From NCBI GenBank assembly GCA_013398275.1, contig VZSE01005023.1, positions 248,001-312,000 of the forward strand: a stretch of DNA of 64,000 bases. Direction: 5' to 3'. Position numbers and translations under genes: made by a program. The notes beneath the pieces are model-generated. The model made no database searches and was not told where the DNA came from. It was given only the letters and a program-made list of their open reading frames with translations. Positions 1-11,400 of this stretch are shown piece after piece. Position 1 is the stretch's first letter. The number at the start of each line of letters is the position of its first letter. This stretch comes from Promerops cafer (taxonomy: Eukaryota; Chordata; Aves; Passeriformes; Nectariniidae).

Positions 1-739
1 ATTTATTATTTTCACCAGCAGATATTATGATCTACAATTTGACTGCAAGACGTTCTGTGCCTGGGTCCTGCCAGGTTTTCATGGAGAGAAAGGAAAACAT
101 TCTGATTCCTTGTCAGCACTGTATGGTTTGGAGAGAGAGCTCATGTGAACACAGGAGTGAGGTCTGAAGCAAAGAAACAGACCTATAATAGACCCTTTTT
201 CCCTGGCTTCAGCCCACAGAACTGGGTGGTGAAAAGGGCAATCCTGAGAGAAACACGCTGAGGAGAGGACTAGAGGAGATAAAAGTACAAATGGACATGT
301 GCAGCTGGAGGAGACTGTGACAGGATAAAATATTTTGGAGAAGTTTATAATCATTTCTACCTACCCACTCACCCACCTACCTACCTACAGAAAGAAAGAA
401 AACACTAAACCATAAGCTTTTCTTAGCATAACATATAACATTTTTTCAACATAACTTTTTTCCTAGGAAAAGTTACTAGATCTTTTAAGGAAAGAAGAAA
501 AAGCTTTGTAGCAAATAATCTGGATCAGAGATGGAATGTCCATTGCCAAAGCACTGCATAAAGGGACATAGAGGCACAGACCAGTGCTACTACAGTTTAG
601 AATTAATGGGAAGGAAGAAAAGCAGAGGAAGGAAAAGTATTAGACATGATCACAGAAATCACAGAACTCAGTCTGCAAATTGGGAGGGAAAATAAAACTA
701 GCAGGTAAATGTAGTGGAAGAGGAAATAACATGATTTGA
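1..739. other. Intergenic sequence, no gene seen
   Basis: Far 3' flank of ZNF804B. No open frame here resembles a known protein. The only structure seen is a short CCTA/CCCA-type low-complexity tract at 357-389, followed by an AAAG run. The purine-rich stretch at 600-720 is unremarkable. Confidence 0.6.
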
Positions 740-1245
740 TGTCATGGTTTGGCGCTGGCCCAATGCCAGTGCCCCCATGAAAATGTATTTTCTTTAACTG
801 ACTGCTGTGAGATGCGACCAGGAACAGAGCAGAGCAGGCTCAAACTTAGAAAGAGAGGGAAAAAAACTTTATTAACTACAATCAGAAACACACAAGAAAC
901 ACTGAAAACCTTTTAAACCATTCCTCCTCCTCCCACCCAATTTCACCAAAGCACAGTGAGACAAAAATTTTGGAGTCCTGATCAAGTTACCACCACTCTG
1001 GTTATCAATTCTCAGTCCATCAGGGGAGAGAGGAGTCTCTCTTGTACCACAGTCCTCCCCACGAAACAGGGTTGAAACTCCCCATGTTCCCAGTTCTCTC
1101 TCCACCGTCCATGGACCAAAACTGCTCATAGGGTTCTTCAAGGATGCTTTGCCAAGTGCAAAAAAACCAATCATGTCTCATTTTTGGGACAACAGTCCCC
1201 CCCATTTTCTCATCCCCTGGGGCCGAGGGTCTCGAGAACAGAGCT
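740..1245 (-). mobile_element. 5'-truncated ERV LTR, antisense (3' part of the LTR)
   Basis: This block is the reverse complement of 22748-23260, roughly 85-90% alike by eye over 500 bases. It starts at 740 with TGTCATGGTTTGG, the inverted form of an LTR 3' end. TTTATT at 868-873 is an antisense AATAAA and matches the polyadenylation signal at 23128 in the other copy. The similarity stops near 1245, so the 5' portion of the LTR (U3) is missing. No internal viral sequence is attached. It is non-coding; the short open frames over it are chance. The family name was not verified. It is avian ERV-like, with the 5-bp near-duplication at the sister copy favouring ERVL. Confidence 0.8.
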
Positions 1246-4200
1246 CTCTACTTGAGCAGAGTTGCTATGATTCTAAGATCCTGTGTTTTCTTTTAATAAA
1301 ATACATAAAACTTTCTTCCAATGAATTTTTTTATTTTCTAGATAAGTGTGTGTTTAAATTTTATTTCAGGATGCTGTATCATGTGCCTGGAGAATGGGTC
1401 CTTCCATTTTGTAAAAAGAGGTATCAGCTTCAACTGAAGAGGTAGTAATGAACTATATTAGTAAGATGCTTTTTTTTTTTTTTTTTCCAATGAGAAGATT
1501 TTAAAGACTGGATTTCCTTCAAGCAAAGAGAAAAATCCATCAATGGAGAAGCTTAAAATTTTTCATAAGGAATAAGCTTTTGTAAGTTCCTTACAGGGGT
1601 GGCATCATTAGAAAGTAGAGGAAAGAAAACCCTTATAAAGTTGGCATTAATGGCAGTCACTGTACTTAACATTTTGGTAAAGAAACTATGATCTTTGCAC
1701 AAAAAATGTGAAACTATGTATATGGTTAGTTTGTTCAATATAAATATCTAGGACTTTGACCTTTCTCTGTGTGCTTTTTCGGTAAACTATTTGGGTTTTT
1801 TTTGTTTGATTGGTTGGTTGGGTTTTTGTTTGTTTATCTTTTTTCCTCATAGAGAGTTTGCAGATTTCTTTTGAACTAAAATCTGCTCCCTCAATCTCAC
1901 TATTAAAAGGACCTGTGATACCTAATATATGACTAGAGTGCTTCAAGTGAGTGTATGAAGAGGCTTAATAATACGATACTGTTTTATTGAGGAACTGTCT
2001 CTATTTTTCACATTTAAAGTTCTCCAGGTACCTGTGTATGCTCAGAACTAACTCAGTGTTGTCATGACTAGTGATTAATATGTGTCTTTGGAATGGGAAG
2101 ATCAATAAAGTGCACACTTTTAGAGCACATTATCAGATCAGAGCACTCCAATAATAATAAGGTGACCTTTACATGTTTTAAAAATGTATTTAGGCAACCA
2201 GCAGTTAAAGACCTACTTGAGCTTGAGATAGCATTTAGAACCCTGTTTTCAAAAGCTGCTAAGGACCTTAACTTCTGTAAATTTATTTTGTGTATTTTGA
2301 TCCATTTATGCTGCGACTCTTTGAGAAATTCTGTGAAAAATCAGTGTCAATTTGCTTCCAATTTAAATAAATTCATATGAAGAATGTAGTTCTTATTTTA
2401 AATTTGCCACCTGATGATTTTGAAAGGGCTGATTTCCATTTGTTCTATGTACTCTGAGGAACAATAAATGCCCTTCTCTGTAGAATTCCTAATTCTATTA
2501 TGCAACATCAAATCCTCTTCACTGACTTTTTAAAACCATTAAAGTCCTCGTATTTACACTTTCATATAATGTAGAATGTATTCCACAAATCTGATACTCT
2601 TTGTTGCCTTTCTCTGTCCTTTTTTTAACTCCACTATTAAGTTTTCAGAAGAGGTTTGCCAAGAACTTCATGCAACATTTAAGATGTGGGCACATTGCAG
2701 TAACACAATGATGCTTTGAGTTTCATTGTCTATGTACTTTATCATTCCTACTCTTCTATTTACCAGTCACTGAGCATGAAGTTAATGGGTGTAGATTTCA
2801 GAAAACAATAATTTTAAGATTTCTTTCCTGCTTAGTAATAGCTAATTTAGAAGCCAACCTTGGGCAAACTGGGTTATTTTACCCTGGAAAGACCAGTTAC
2901 TAAATCTGCTGAAAAACTATTCACAGGCTCTGTTTGATGATTAATTCATACAGCCCAGGTTTCAGACTAGACCTATGTTTAAATTATCTCAATTTAAACT
3001 TTTTACTGCTATTAAAATAATCTATGAAGGGATTTCCCAGTTTGTTTATGGAAATCTAGTTTCTTTAAACTTTCCTGTATGATTCAGAATGTAACACATG
3101 AACATTTCCTCTTTGCCAGAGGAAAATCCATCTCAGATTCACCATTCCTAAGAGGAAGTGCTCCTACTATACCCTCTTAAATTGGTCACATTTTGCATGA
3201 AATTGCTAAGGGATTTTAGGTCCAAAGACAGTGCCTTAGCGAGAGCCAAAATTGTTAGTCATGATTACAGCACACAGAGAAAAACATAGCTCCTTATTAC
3301 TGAAATACTTCCTGTCAGCACCAAGGTTAAAATATTATGAACCTTTTCTTGTGAAAGATGTATTTGACTTTGCTTTGTCTGAGAATTTATGCTCCAGTCA
3401 CATAGGAGACTTTACATACTAGAGACAGATGACATTAATCCAGATGTACTGTTTTATTCCCAGTGGTATGGGCAGTGGACTGTCTGCTGAGATTCCAGAC
3501 TGAGATCTAGTGAGGTGTTCTTTCTCTAGCTGCAGTCACCCCGTAAGGAGTAACAACAGGATTTTCCAGTTAGAAGCATTTTGATATATTTCCATTTGCA
3601 GAATTGATTTAGAAGAATGCAGTAGCCAGTTAATTGAGTTACTCCAGTTTGTTATTGAGATAATAAACTAAGTTGTATTAATAAGCTTATATTTTTCAAC
3701 ATAAGATTAAAATATGTATGTGTCCATTTCTTTTGATGCATCACATGAAGGCATCCTGACAGTAGGAGGAAACACTTCTCACTTTTCATCCTGTAAAGCC
3801 AAGTAGCTTGTCAAAAATATTTGTTAATAAAGACTGCTGTGAAGTTTTAATGTCCCTATAGAAAAAAGTCATGAAATATTTGAAAGCACATAAGAGTTGA
3901 AGTACTGATGAGAACATAGACCATCTAGGCTGACATTCTATCTCCAATAATGAGTAGTACCAGATGCTTCAGAGCAGATTAATGGATATTTTGGAAATGC
4001 AAAGAAAAGTTTTAGCTGAGTAGATTTGTCCCTAACCTTACCACTTCTCATTGTCTTTGTGTCATAGTGGGATAAATTTATACAACCATCCATTTCTCTG
4101 GGGGCTTTTCTGGTCAGTGCAACTGGATTTTCTTTCTACCTGTGGAAACTTTCCAGTCTTTGGGAATCTTGATAACATCATAGCAAGAAGTCAAATATGT

Positions 4201-7049
4201 CGATTGTTTGTGTAGGACAGTTGAGTTCTGTGGGGAGAAAGAAAAGCATTCTGACTAATAGCATTTCTTGTTCAATTAGGTCCATCCCTGTGAACTTCAG
4301 ATTTTATGGAATATATTTTTCAAAAACTCCAGAGAAAACTGGCTTTGAAATTAGGATTTTGGTACACATATGCTATTTTTTTCCAGGCAATTCAATTATT
4401 CTGGATATTTTCAGTGTTCCATAGTCTAGAAAATTAAGCAGTTTATTGTTTTGTCAGTTCCTATTATTACTCCTGAGGTACATTTTTTCATTGGATTAGG
4501 GTAAATAGAAGTATTTTCCATTGAAATTTTGCCTGACAGTTTCTGTTAGTGATAACTGTGTTGAAGAGATCTTTATATAAGGGATTTCTTGGAATTGTGT
4601 TATCGTGTTGCTCAAGTAATGGGTATCACCCAATTCAATTTAACTCTCTTTGGAGTCTGAAAAATCATCAACCTCATACTGACTTGAAGCCATTTAAATG
4701 ACAGAAACTGTCTTTGCTCTCTTCTGTAGAAAAATACTGAGAGGAATTTCTGGCAGGTGCAAGTGTTTCAACTGATGATCATCCTAATATATATCATCCT
4801 ATATATCATCCTAATATATCCTGCTTTGCCTAGTTTTATATGGGCATGTGGCTTGAAATGCCCACTGCAAAGAGAGAGCCATTCAGGAGAGAAATTTGTG
4901 TGGCTCTGCTTTGCAAATTGGTGACAGAATTGTTTGAAGGACAATCTTAGCTCTGGCTATACAACCTCATCTGGTTTTCCAAAATACAGACAGAATACCT
5001 TAATAAAATGATAATTCCAAAGGGTTTTCCAGGGTGGAAATCCAAGACTTTTTCCTGTCCTGGCCAATTTAGAAACTAATATTTTCTGTCCTACTGCCTG
5101 CTAATGCAATTAAATAAGTACAACCTTTGTTCTTTAGTTTGATTCCACAATTCGTCCTTCATATGAACGTTGAATACTTTTCAATAGATTTTATTTGCCA
5201 GACTCCAATGATGTTATGGAAAGAGAAAACAGTGAAAAAGCATTTGCAACATATGCATGGTACAATACAGTTGAGCAGAGAAAAGGCCTGGACTCCTGGA
5301 AAAAATATACCCTGTGGATGATCTCTTCCTTTCCCTTCCCTAAATGGAACTGTGTTGGTGACACACAGAGAGAACTGTGGCAGGAAGAGTAACTTTTTGG
5401 AAATTGGATTATATCAGATTTTAAAAAGTCTGTAGGTCTTCTGGGCATGCTTCCATGAGTATTTTGGCAAATGAAGGACTCAGCAGGTGTAAATCAGCAT
5501 ACAGCTCACTCCAGCTGACAATGCAGTATAGCTACCCCTGCACTATACAGAAACTAATTTTCCTTCAAGAGATGGTTGTGTTTCCAGGCATAAAAACTAC
5601 ACTTTGATGATCCAAAACTCTGAAAGTATCATTCCTTGAGACTAAGTCCTCAGATAATGCACCCTCTCAGACAACGATATTAGTGGAAGAGGCAGAAGGA
5701 GGGCTTTTTTATCTGAACAGAGCTCCAGTTTATGGTGAAATCAAAGCAGCCCTGCTGGATGAAAGTCAGCTTTCTGTTGTATTTCCTCTTATATTGCCTG
5801 AACATTTCTGCTGAATCATAGAGTCTGCTACTCATACCCCAGGAATCACTCGTGCAGTAATTCAGAAATTTTCACAAGAAAGGGAATGTTTGGAAATACT
5901 ATACTGTCATAAATCAGAGGCAGAATTTCCCCAGTGACTTCAAGTGCACACTTATTACTCTATGTACAGTTTAAATCATTATATTGTTACTTTTTTTTTT
6001 TTTTCCTGAAGGCTGCTATTTGATTTTTTTACTCATTTATCATTCTACCACTTCCTGGGTGGGAAAAAGTCTATCAATTCCGTCAAAACCATTTAAATCC
6101 ATGATTTTACAACATGCTGTGCTTTATAGGACCTCTCTTTTTCTACTGCTTCCTAATAAAATCCTGCTAGAATCAGTCTGATGAAAAACTTCTTGGTATA
6201 ATTTTCCAATAAGTAGTTTCTGGTTCATCAAATTGAAACAAAAGTACAATTCTTTGTGAAATAGTAATATCAAATACTAGCTTACACAACAAATTTAATC
6301 ATTCCCAAAGCTGTATGTGTGAGGCCTAAGTGGATGGATTTAATCAGTTACTTTGCTTGTATTTTTATTAGATCTACCCAGCTTCTAAAAAGCAACGCAC
6401 TGACAAGTTTAGCAGTGTTTGGATGGAGGAAAGCTCAGCTGAGGGATCCAGAAAGACTCTGTGTGGAACAGATTGGAGAAAGCAATTTGCCAAGAGTTGT
6501 TGGGACAAAACCTCCTCCCAGAAACAAGCTTGGAACCTGCTGTCTCCGTGGTGCTGTAACTTCTTCCCCTTCCCTCTCCCATCATCCTTTAACCAAAGCA
6601 TAGGGACGTAGCACTGAGGTGTGGTAATACCATAACCCCACCTTGAAGAGCACTTGTTGATGAGCACTTGTGAAATTTGTTCTCTGCAAGCAAACAGTGT
6701 TTGCCCATCAGTCTTGCATATATGTCAGGTGTGACCCTCTGGCCATTCAAGTACCACACCAGCATGTTCTCCACATAATCATTCCAGAAGGCAGTCAGAG
6801 ACTCTTGCAGTGGTTTCCATCAATTTTTGCCCCCTCTAAATTTATTATGACTCCTCTCCTATTGTTCATGTGGTTCAGGTGCAATGTGGGTGATCTCTGA
6901 AAGAGAACTTCTGTAGAAAGCATTCCTGAGGCAGATGCAGCAAAACTGTATGCTTTCATAAAACCTTCAGGAACATAAAGACTGGTGGCACTGAGAGCCC
7001 ATCAGAAGTGGAGACTGAGACTTTACATGTCAGTTTCAGCAAGAGCTCC
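1246..7049. other. Intergenic sequence, no gene seen
   Basis: AT-rich DNA without a recognisable gene. It holds a T17 run (1470-1486), a TTTG/TTGG-type low-complexity tract (1791-1838), a small tatatcatcc tandem at about 4778-4822 and a T14 run (5991-6004). A faint ancient repeat at 3870-3985 is listed separately. Open frames of 60-97 codons here show no family resemblance. Confidence 0.6.
3870..3985 (+). repeat. Probable ancient amniote interspersed repeat fragment
   Basis: The stretch with 'gaccatctagg', 'tctatctcc' and 'agtaccagatgcttcagag' resembles a widespread reptile/bird repeat in which a 'detected in / suspected' style core reads approximately CCATCTAG-CCAGTATCCTGTCTC-GACAGTGGCC. 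It resembles 16717-16800 in layout. The divergence is high and I cannot name the family with certainty. Confidence 0.35.
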
Positions 7050-8165
7050 ATAAATTCATCTCACATCTCCAACCTGGACAAGGCTACTGGGAGCCCTATC
7101 TGGTACCATTGCACAGCTCCTTTCAATCGTGACTGAGAAGGGTGGGGAGACCCTGAAAACAGCAATTATTCTCATCTTAAAAACAGGTCAAAAAGAAAAT
7201 ACTATGACCAAACCAAATTTATCATCCTCTTGATTCTTAGAAACATCATGCAGTGTGCTCTCTTGGAGCACATTCCTGTTTTATTTGGGAGCAGTCATCA
7301 CAGATGTGCCAAGTGTAGACTTTACCTGAGCAGCCCTTCTATGACAAAGTGACTGGATTGTGGATGAGGGGGAAACAGTGAATGTTGTTTAGAATGAGCC
7401 TTAAAAGGGACTTAAAAGAGAGTCTTCCAAAAGAGTCTCTCATGGTATTTTTTTTTATTGAAACTGTGGCTTTACCATCTGAATTGATGGAAAAATAACT
7501 TGGTAAAAACTTGTGTGAGTGAAGTAGAATCTGTAGAAGTGAAACACTACAGGGGTGCATCCTGGGACCTGTCCTGTTCAGCATCTTTATCCTGTAGTAG
7601 GGGGGAAGAGGAGCACTTGGAGGAATGGCCTGGTGGAACCCTCATGCACTTCAGTATGGACAAATGGAAATTCCAGCAGCTGGGATTAAGCCTCCCACCC
7701 CCACCACAATGCTACATACTGTAGGATTGACTGTGCAAGGGCAGGTCTGCAGACAGTCTTGGAGGATGTGGCAGGGAGGAGCTGCACAAGTCTCCATGAT
7801 CCTATCAGTATCAGGGATCAACAGCACCCTGGGCTACACGAAGAGCAGCACAGGTGTGTTACATCCAGGGAAGTGATCACCCCTTCTGCTCAGCGCTCTT
7901 TAGACCACATCTTAATTACTGAGGCCAGTGTGGGGCCCTTCAATATCAGGCAGGCACAAACAAACCTGGGAGTTCAACAAAAGGCACCCAAGATGGGTGG
8001 GGGTTGGAATATTTGGCTTGTGAGGAGGGGCTGTGAGTTCAAGGTTTGCTCAGCCTAGGGAAAGGATGCTTTATGAGAAACCAAGTAGCTGTTATCTAAA
8101 ACTGACAGAGATGTTATTCTGAAGGTGGAGAGATGTTCTTCACAGCGTTGCATGTTTGTAGAATG
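7050..8165 (+). mobile_element. Old, degraded CR1 LINE fragment (reverse transcriptase part)
   Basis: Several ordered stretches match the CR1 ORF2 nucleotide pattern in sense. The segment around 7190-7280 corresponds to the stretch before the RT core. The segment at 7340-7390 (gacaaagtgactgg...gtggatgagg) corresponds to the conserved 'DKVT..VDEG' block. At 7553-7590 the sequence encodes GCILGPVLF-like residues, corresponding to the RT 'GVPQGS..GPVLFNIFIN' motif. At 7800-7930 it matches the C-terminal 'GCIKSS...REVI.PL.SALVRPHLEY' stretch. Many stops and frameshifts interrupt every frame, so this is a dead copy. Its boundaries are approximate. Confidence 0.7.
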
Positions 8166-8261
8166 ACAGCCAGTGAGGTTAAAGTCATAATCTTATTCAT
8201 ATGCAAAAAGAAAGGACATCTTATACATATAAAACTAAGAATTTAGATTTTAATGGATTAG

Positions 8262-8466
8262 GTCCTGTGCTCTTCAACATTTTCATAAATTACTTGGATG
8301 CAGGACTGAAAGGGATACTAAGCAAATTTTGAAAAGACATACCTATGGAGAGCTGTTGACTCCCTTGAAGGCAGAGAGATCCTGCAGAGGGACCTTGATT
8401 TTGAGCAGGAGGTTGGACTAGAGGTCTCTTTCCAGCCCCTCCCAACTTGAGCCATCCTGTGATACT
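8262..8466 (+). mobile_element. CR1 LINE fragment with internal deletion
   Basis: The first part (8262-8400) encodes a clear RT stretch, GPVLFNIFINYLDAGLKG, running on to an equivalent of 'AVDSLEGREILQRDL'. It then jumps directly at about 8400 to the CR1 3' end (gcaggaggttggactagaggtctctttccagcccc...). Several hundred bases of ORF2 are therefore missing. The downstream edge is near 8466 ('catcctgtgat'). Confidence 0.8.
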
Positions 8467-11400
8467 GCCCCTTCTGCAGGTGGGCAGCTCACAGATTCTT
8501 TTAAGTACCAACATGATAGCCACAGACGTTGCCTAGGCAGTGCTGCCAGTGGCCTGTGACTGTGATGTGGAGCCCAGCTGCGTGGTTTGTAGCTGTGAGA
8601 AAGAGTCTGAGGATAACCATCACCAGGGCGGGAGGAACCATGGAAGCTTTGCCTGATACTTGGGAAGCAAAACCTTTCAGGAGCATATATGGTCACGTGC
8701 CTTCGGTTTCTTCCTGTGTATTTGCTTTGCACAACATTTCTCTTTACTTATTTGGCAACCTTTCACCTGCATTGTCTGCATTATTTGACAGACTATAATA
8801 AAGGGGATGTTTTATTGATCTTTTGAGAGCACTTGAGGCCTGAAATGGAGGGCAGAAGGCTATTAAACTTAATTCATGTTTACTGTAACAACAACTGTTT
8901 CAGCTGTTTTTTTAACGATATTTCTCTGAGCCATCAGTGCCAGGGCACTCCTAAGAAAATGTCTTTAAAATACTTTTATTCTGAGTGGACATTGAAGGTT
9001 TTAGTATCATTCCTTGTCAGCTTTCTGTCAGTGCTCTGTAACAGTAAAAAGCTTATCCTGGAAAACATGGGTGGCCTCTTTGAAGATAATGCGTCACTAT
9101 AAACTCTGAATATTTTTACTTCATCCCAGGAGGAAGACAGGTTTCTTACATTTTTCAGTTAGGGGGTGCATAGAAGCAGGCTATTCTATCACATTGGTCA
9201 GACAGAAGAAAAAAAGAAACAAAGTCCCAAATCCCAGAAGGTTTTTTTTTTTTTTTTCCTGAATAATTAACATTTATGACAAGAGGTGACAATCTGGCAT
9301 TTGGAGGTGGTTTGAAAGGTAAGTCAGCTATAAGGCTGGACGACAAAAAGTAGGAGATTGCTTACAGTGGAAAAGAAATATGACTTTGTAAAGGAGGTAA
9401 AGATTAAAGTGTTTTAGAGGAGCCAAAACTGGACAGTTAAATAACCAAAGTGCTTGGGCACCAGGCAGTCTTGCCGAGGTAGACACAGATGGCCTCGTTC
9501 ATAGCCTTCCTTCCCTGCTATCTCTAGCCATGGGCCAAGCAGGGTGCTTGGCAGTGTCCAGCCTGGCTGGAGCACTTGGACTGGCAGGATAACCTTCCCC
9601 TTCTTGTTCACTGGTAAGTGCACAGAAAACCACGATGAGTCTGATATTTTGTATCTGTCATCAACCTTTTTGAGGAGAAGCTAATAAAGCAAAGGTGTCT
9701 GATGGCAATAATGGACCCTCGTGAACCCCCATGGACAGGGGTTCGTGTGATTGCATGTGACTCACAGGGCCAACAGCTCCTATGACATCAGAAGTGATTA
9801 TGCAGCATAGGAGTGCCAGAGTATGAATGCTGAGGTCATGAGGCATGTGAATAAGTGCCAGCAGTGCCAGGTTTCCTTGCATGGAGAGCACCTGCCAGGC
9901 CCTTCTGTTACTAAAACTTTGGATCAAAAGCATGGAAGATATGGAAGATGATCCCCAGCTCAGAAGGGGGAAAACCAGATGAAACACATTATCCAGAAAA
10001 CCTGATCAGCCAGAGGCAAAACTAGAAATGTTTTGGATGTTTGCTTTTGCAAGAGAAAACACCAATATTATTTAGAAAGAATAGGGAAATGTATTTCTCT
10101 TGGAAATAATTTTCTTGAAACACTTTTCACTCAACCCATTATACCTGTGAGACCTCAATTTGCTATTATGCTCTGTTCTTACAGAGAATTGTGGGAAACA
10201 AGCTTCCCTTCTGCAAGACTATTCAAGCACTTGAGATACTGTCTCATTTCAAACCAGAGTAATTGAGGTTTTTCAGAAAAGGGAATAACACAGTTCAGGA
10301 GCATACAGCATCTCCTCTTTCTTCCAGGTCTTCAGTCTGTTTGGGTTGCCCCTAGTCAGAGCCTGCCCCTAGGAGGCACAAGAAAATTCCCAGTAAAAAT
10401 CCAGACTGCAAGGCTGGCTGAATGAGATGTAGGAAACCCCACCTTTTCCTTCACTGGACAGGGAAAAACCTGTGTTTGAAAAAGAATGGGAGTCCTGATG
10501 CCAGCTGGGCTGCTCTGGTGCTTGGGATGACTTGGTTCCGAGGTAACTGAAGAGCACCTGTCAGGCCTGAACTTCTCAGCTTGTTTCTGGGATGGCCATG
10601 GTACCTGCCAGCTTCAGAGGCCACCCAGCAAACAGAAATGGTAGGAAGCCCATTAGTAAGGCAGGGGATGATAATACACACTGCAAAGATGAGTACCTAC
10701 ATCTTCACATGCAGCTGACCAGTACATGTTTGGTCAGGCTTGAACTGCTATTTCTGAACAGAGAAGTATTGTCAGCATGTTTTTGGCTTGCTTTTACCAC
10801 GGATATTATGAGGAGAGAGATGGGAAGTGTTTGTGATACAGCCTTGTCAAAGCATTATTGAATGATTTCATGTTTTCAAGGAAATAGCTCCCACAAGGAT
10901 GTTCTCCTTTTTATCACATTAACCATTCACCAGCACTGAGGGTATATCTATGTGACAAAATGCAGTACTGTGCAGAAGCTGTGATGGAAACCAGTGCAGT
11001 CCCATACAGGGAGCAGGACCCCTGGCTAATTGTGGGAGCTTATATGTGTACATATGGGCAAGAGTGAATACTTCATGCACATGGTACATTGAGAGTTCCT
11101 GACTCAGTCTGAGAACAACTTCCAAGATATAAGCAGAGTAAAGAGAGAGAGTGAAGCTCTCAACAACAATTTATCACAGAGCTTTACAGACTAGCTACAG
11201 ACACACATTTTCCCAGTGAGCTGAAAGGAATTTCAATGGCTCCCCAAGACAACATGGAAAACCATGCCTGCGGATCTTATAGCACATTTTCTCATGTTGA
11301 AGGTAGCAGGAACTGAGAATTGCTGGTTGTATCTTCTTTGTCAACACTTTCAGCTTGGCATCCTGCATCTGAGAAGAACTCCTTTCTCTGGCTTTTTTCC

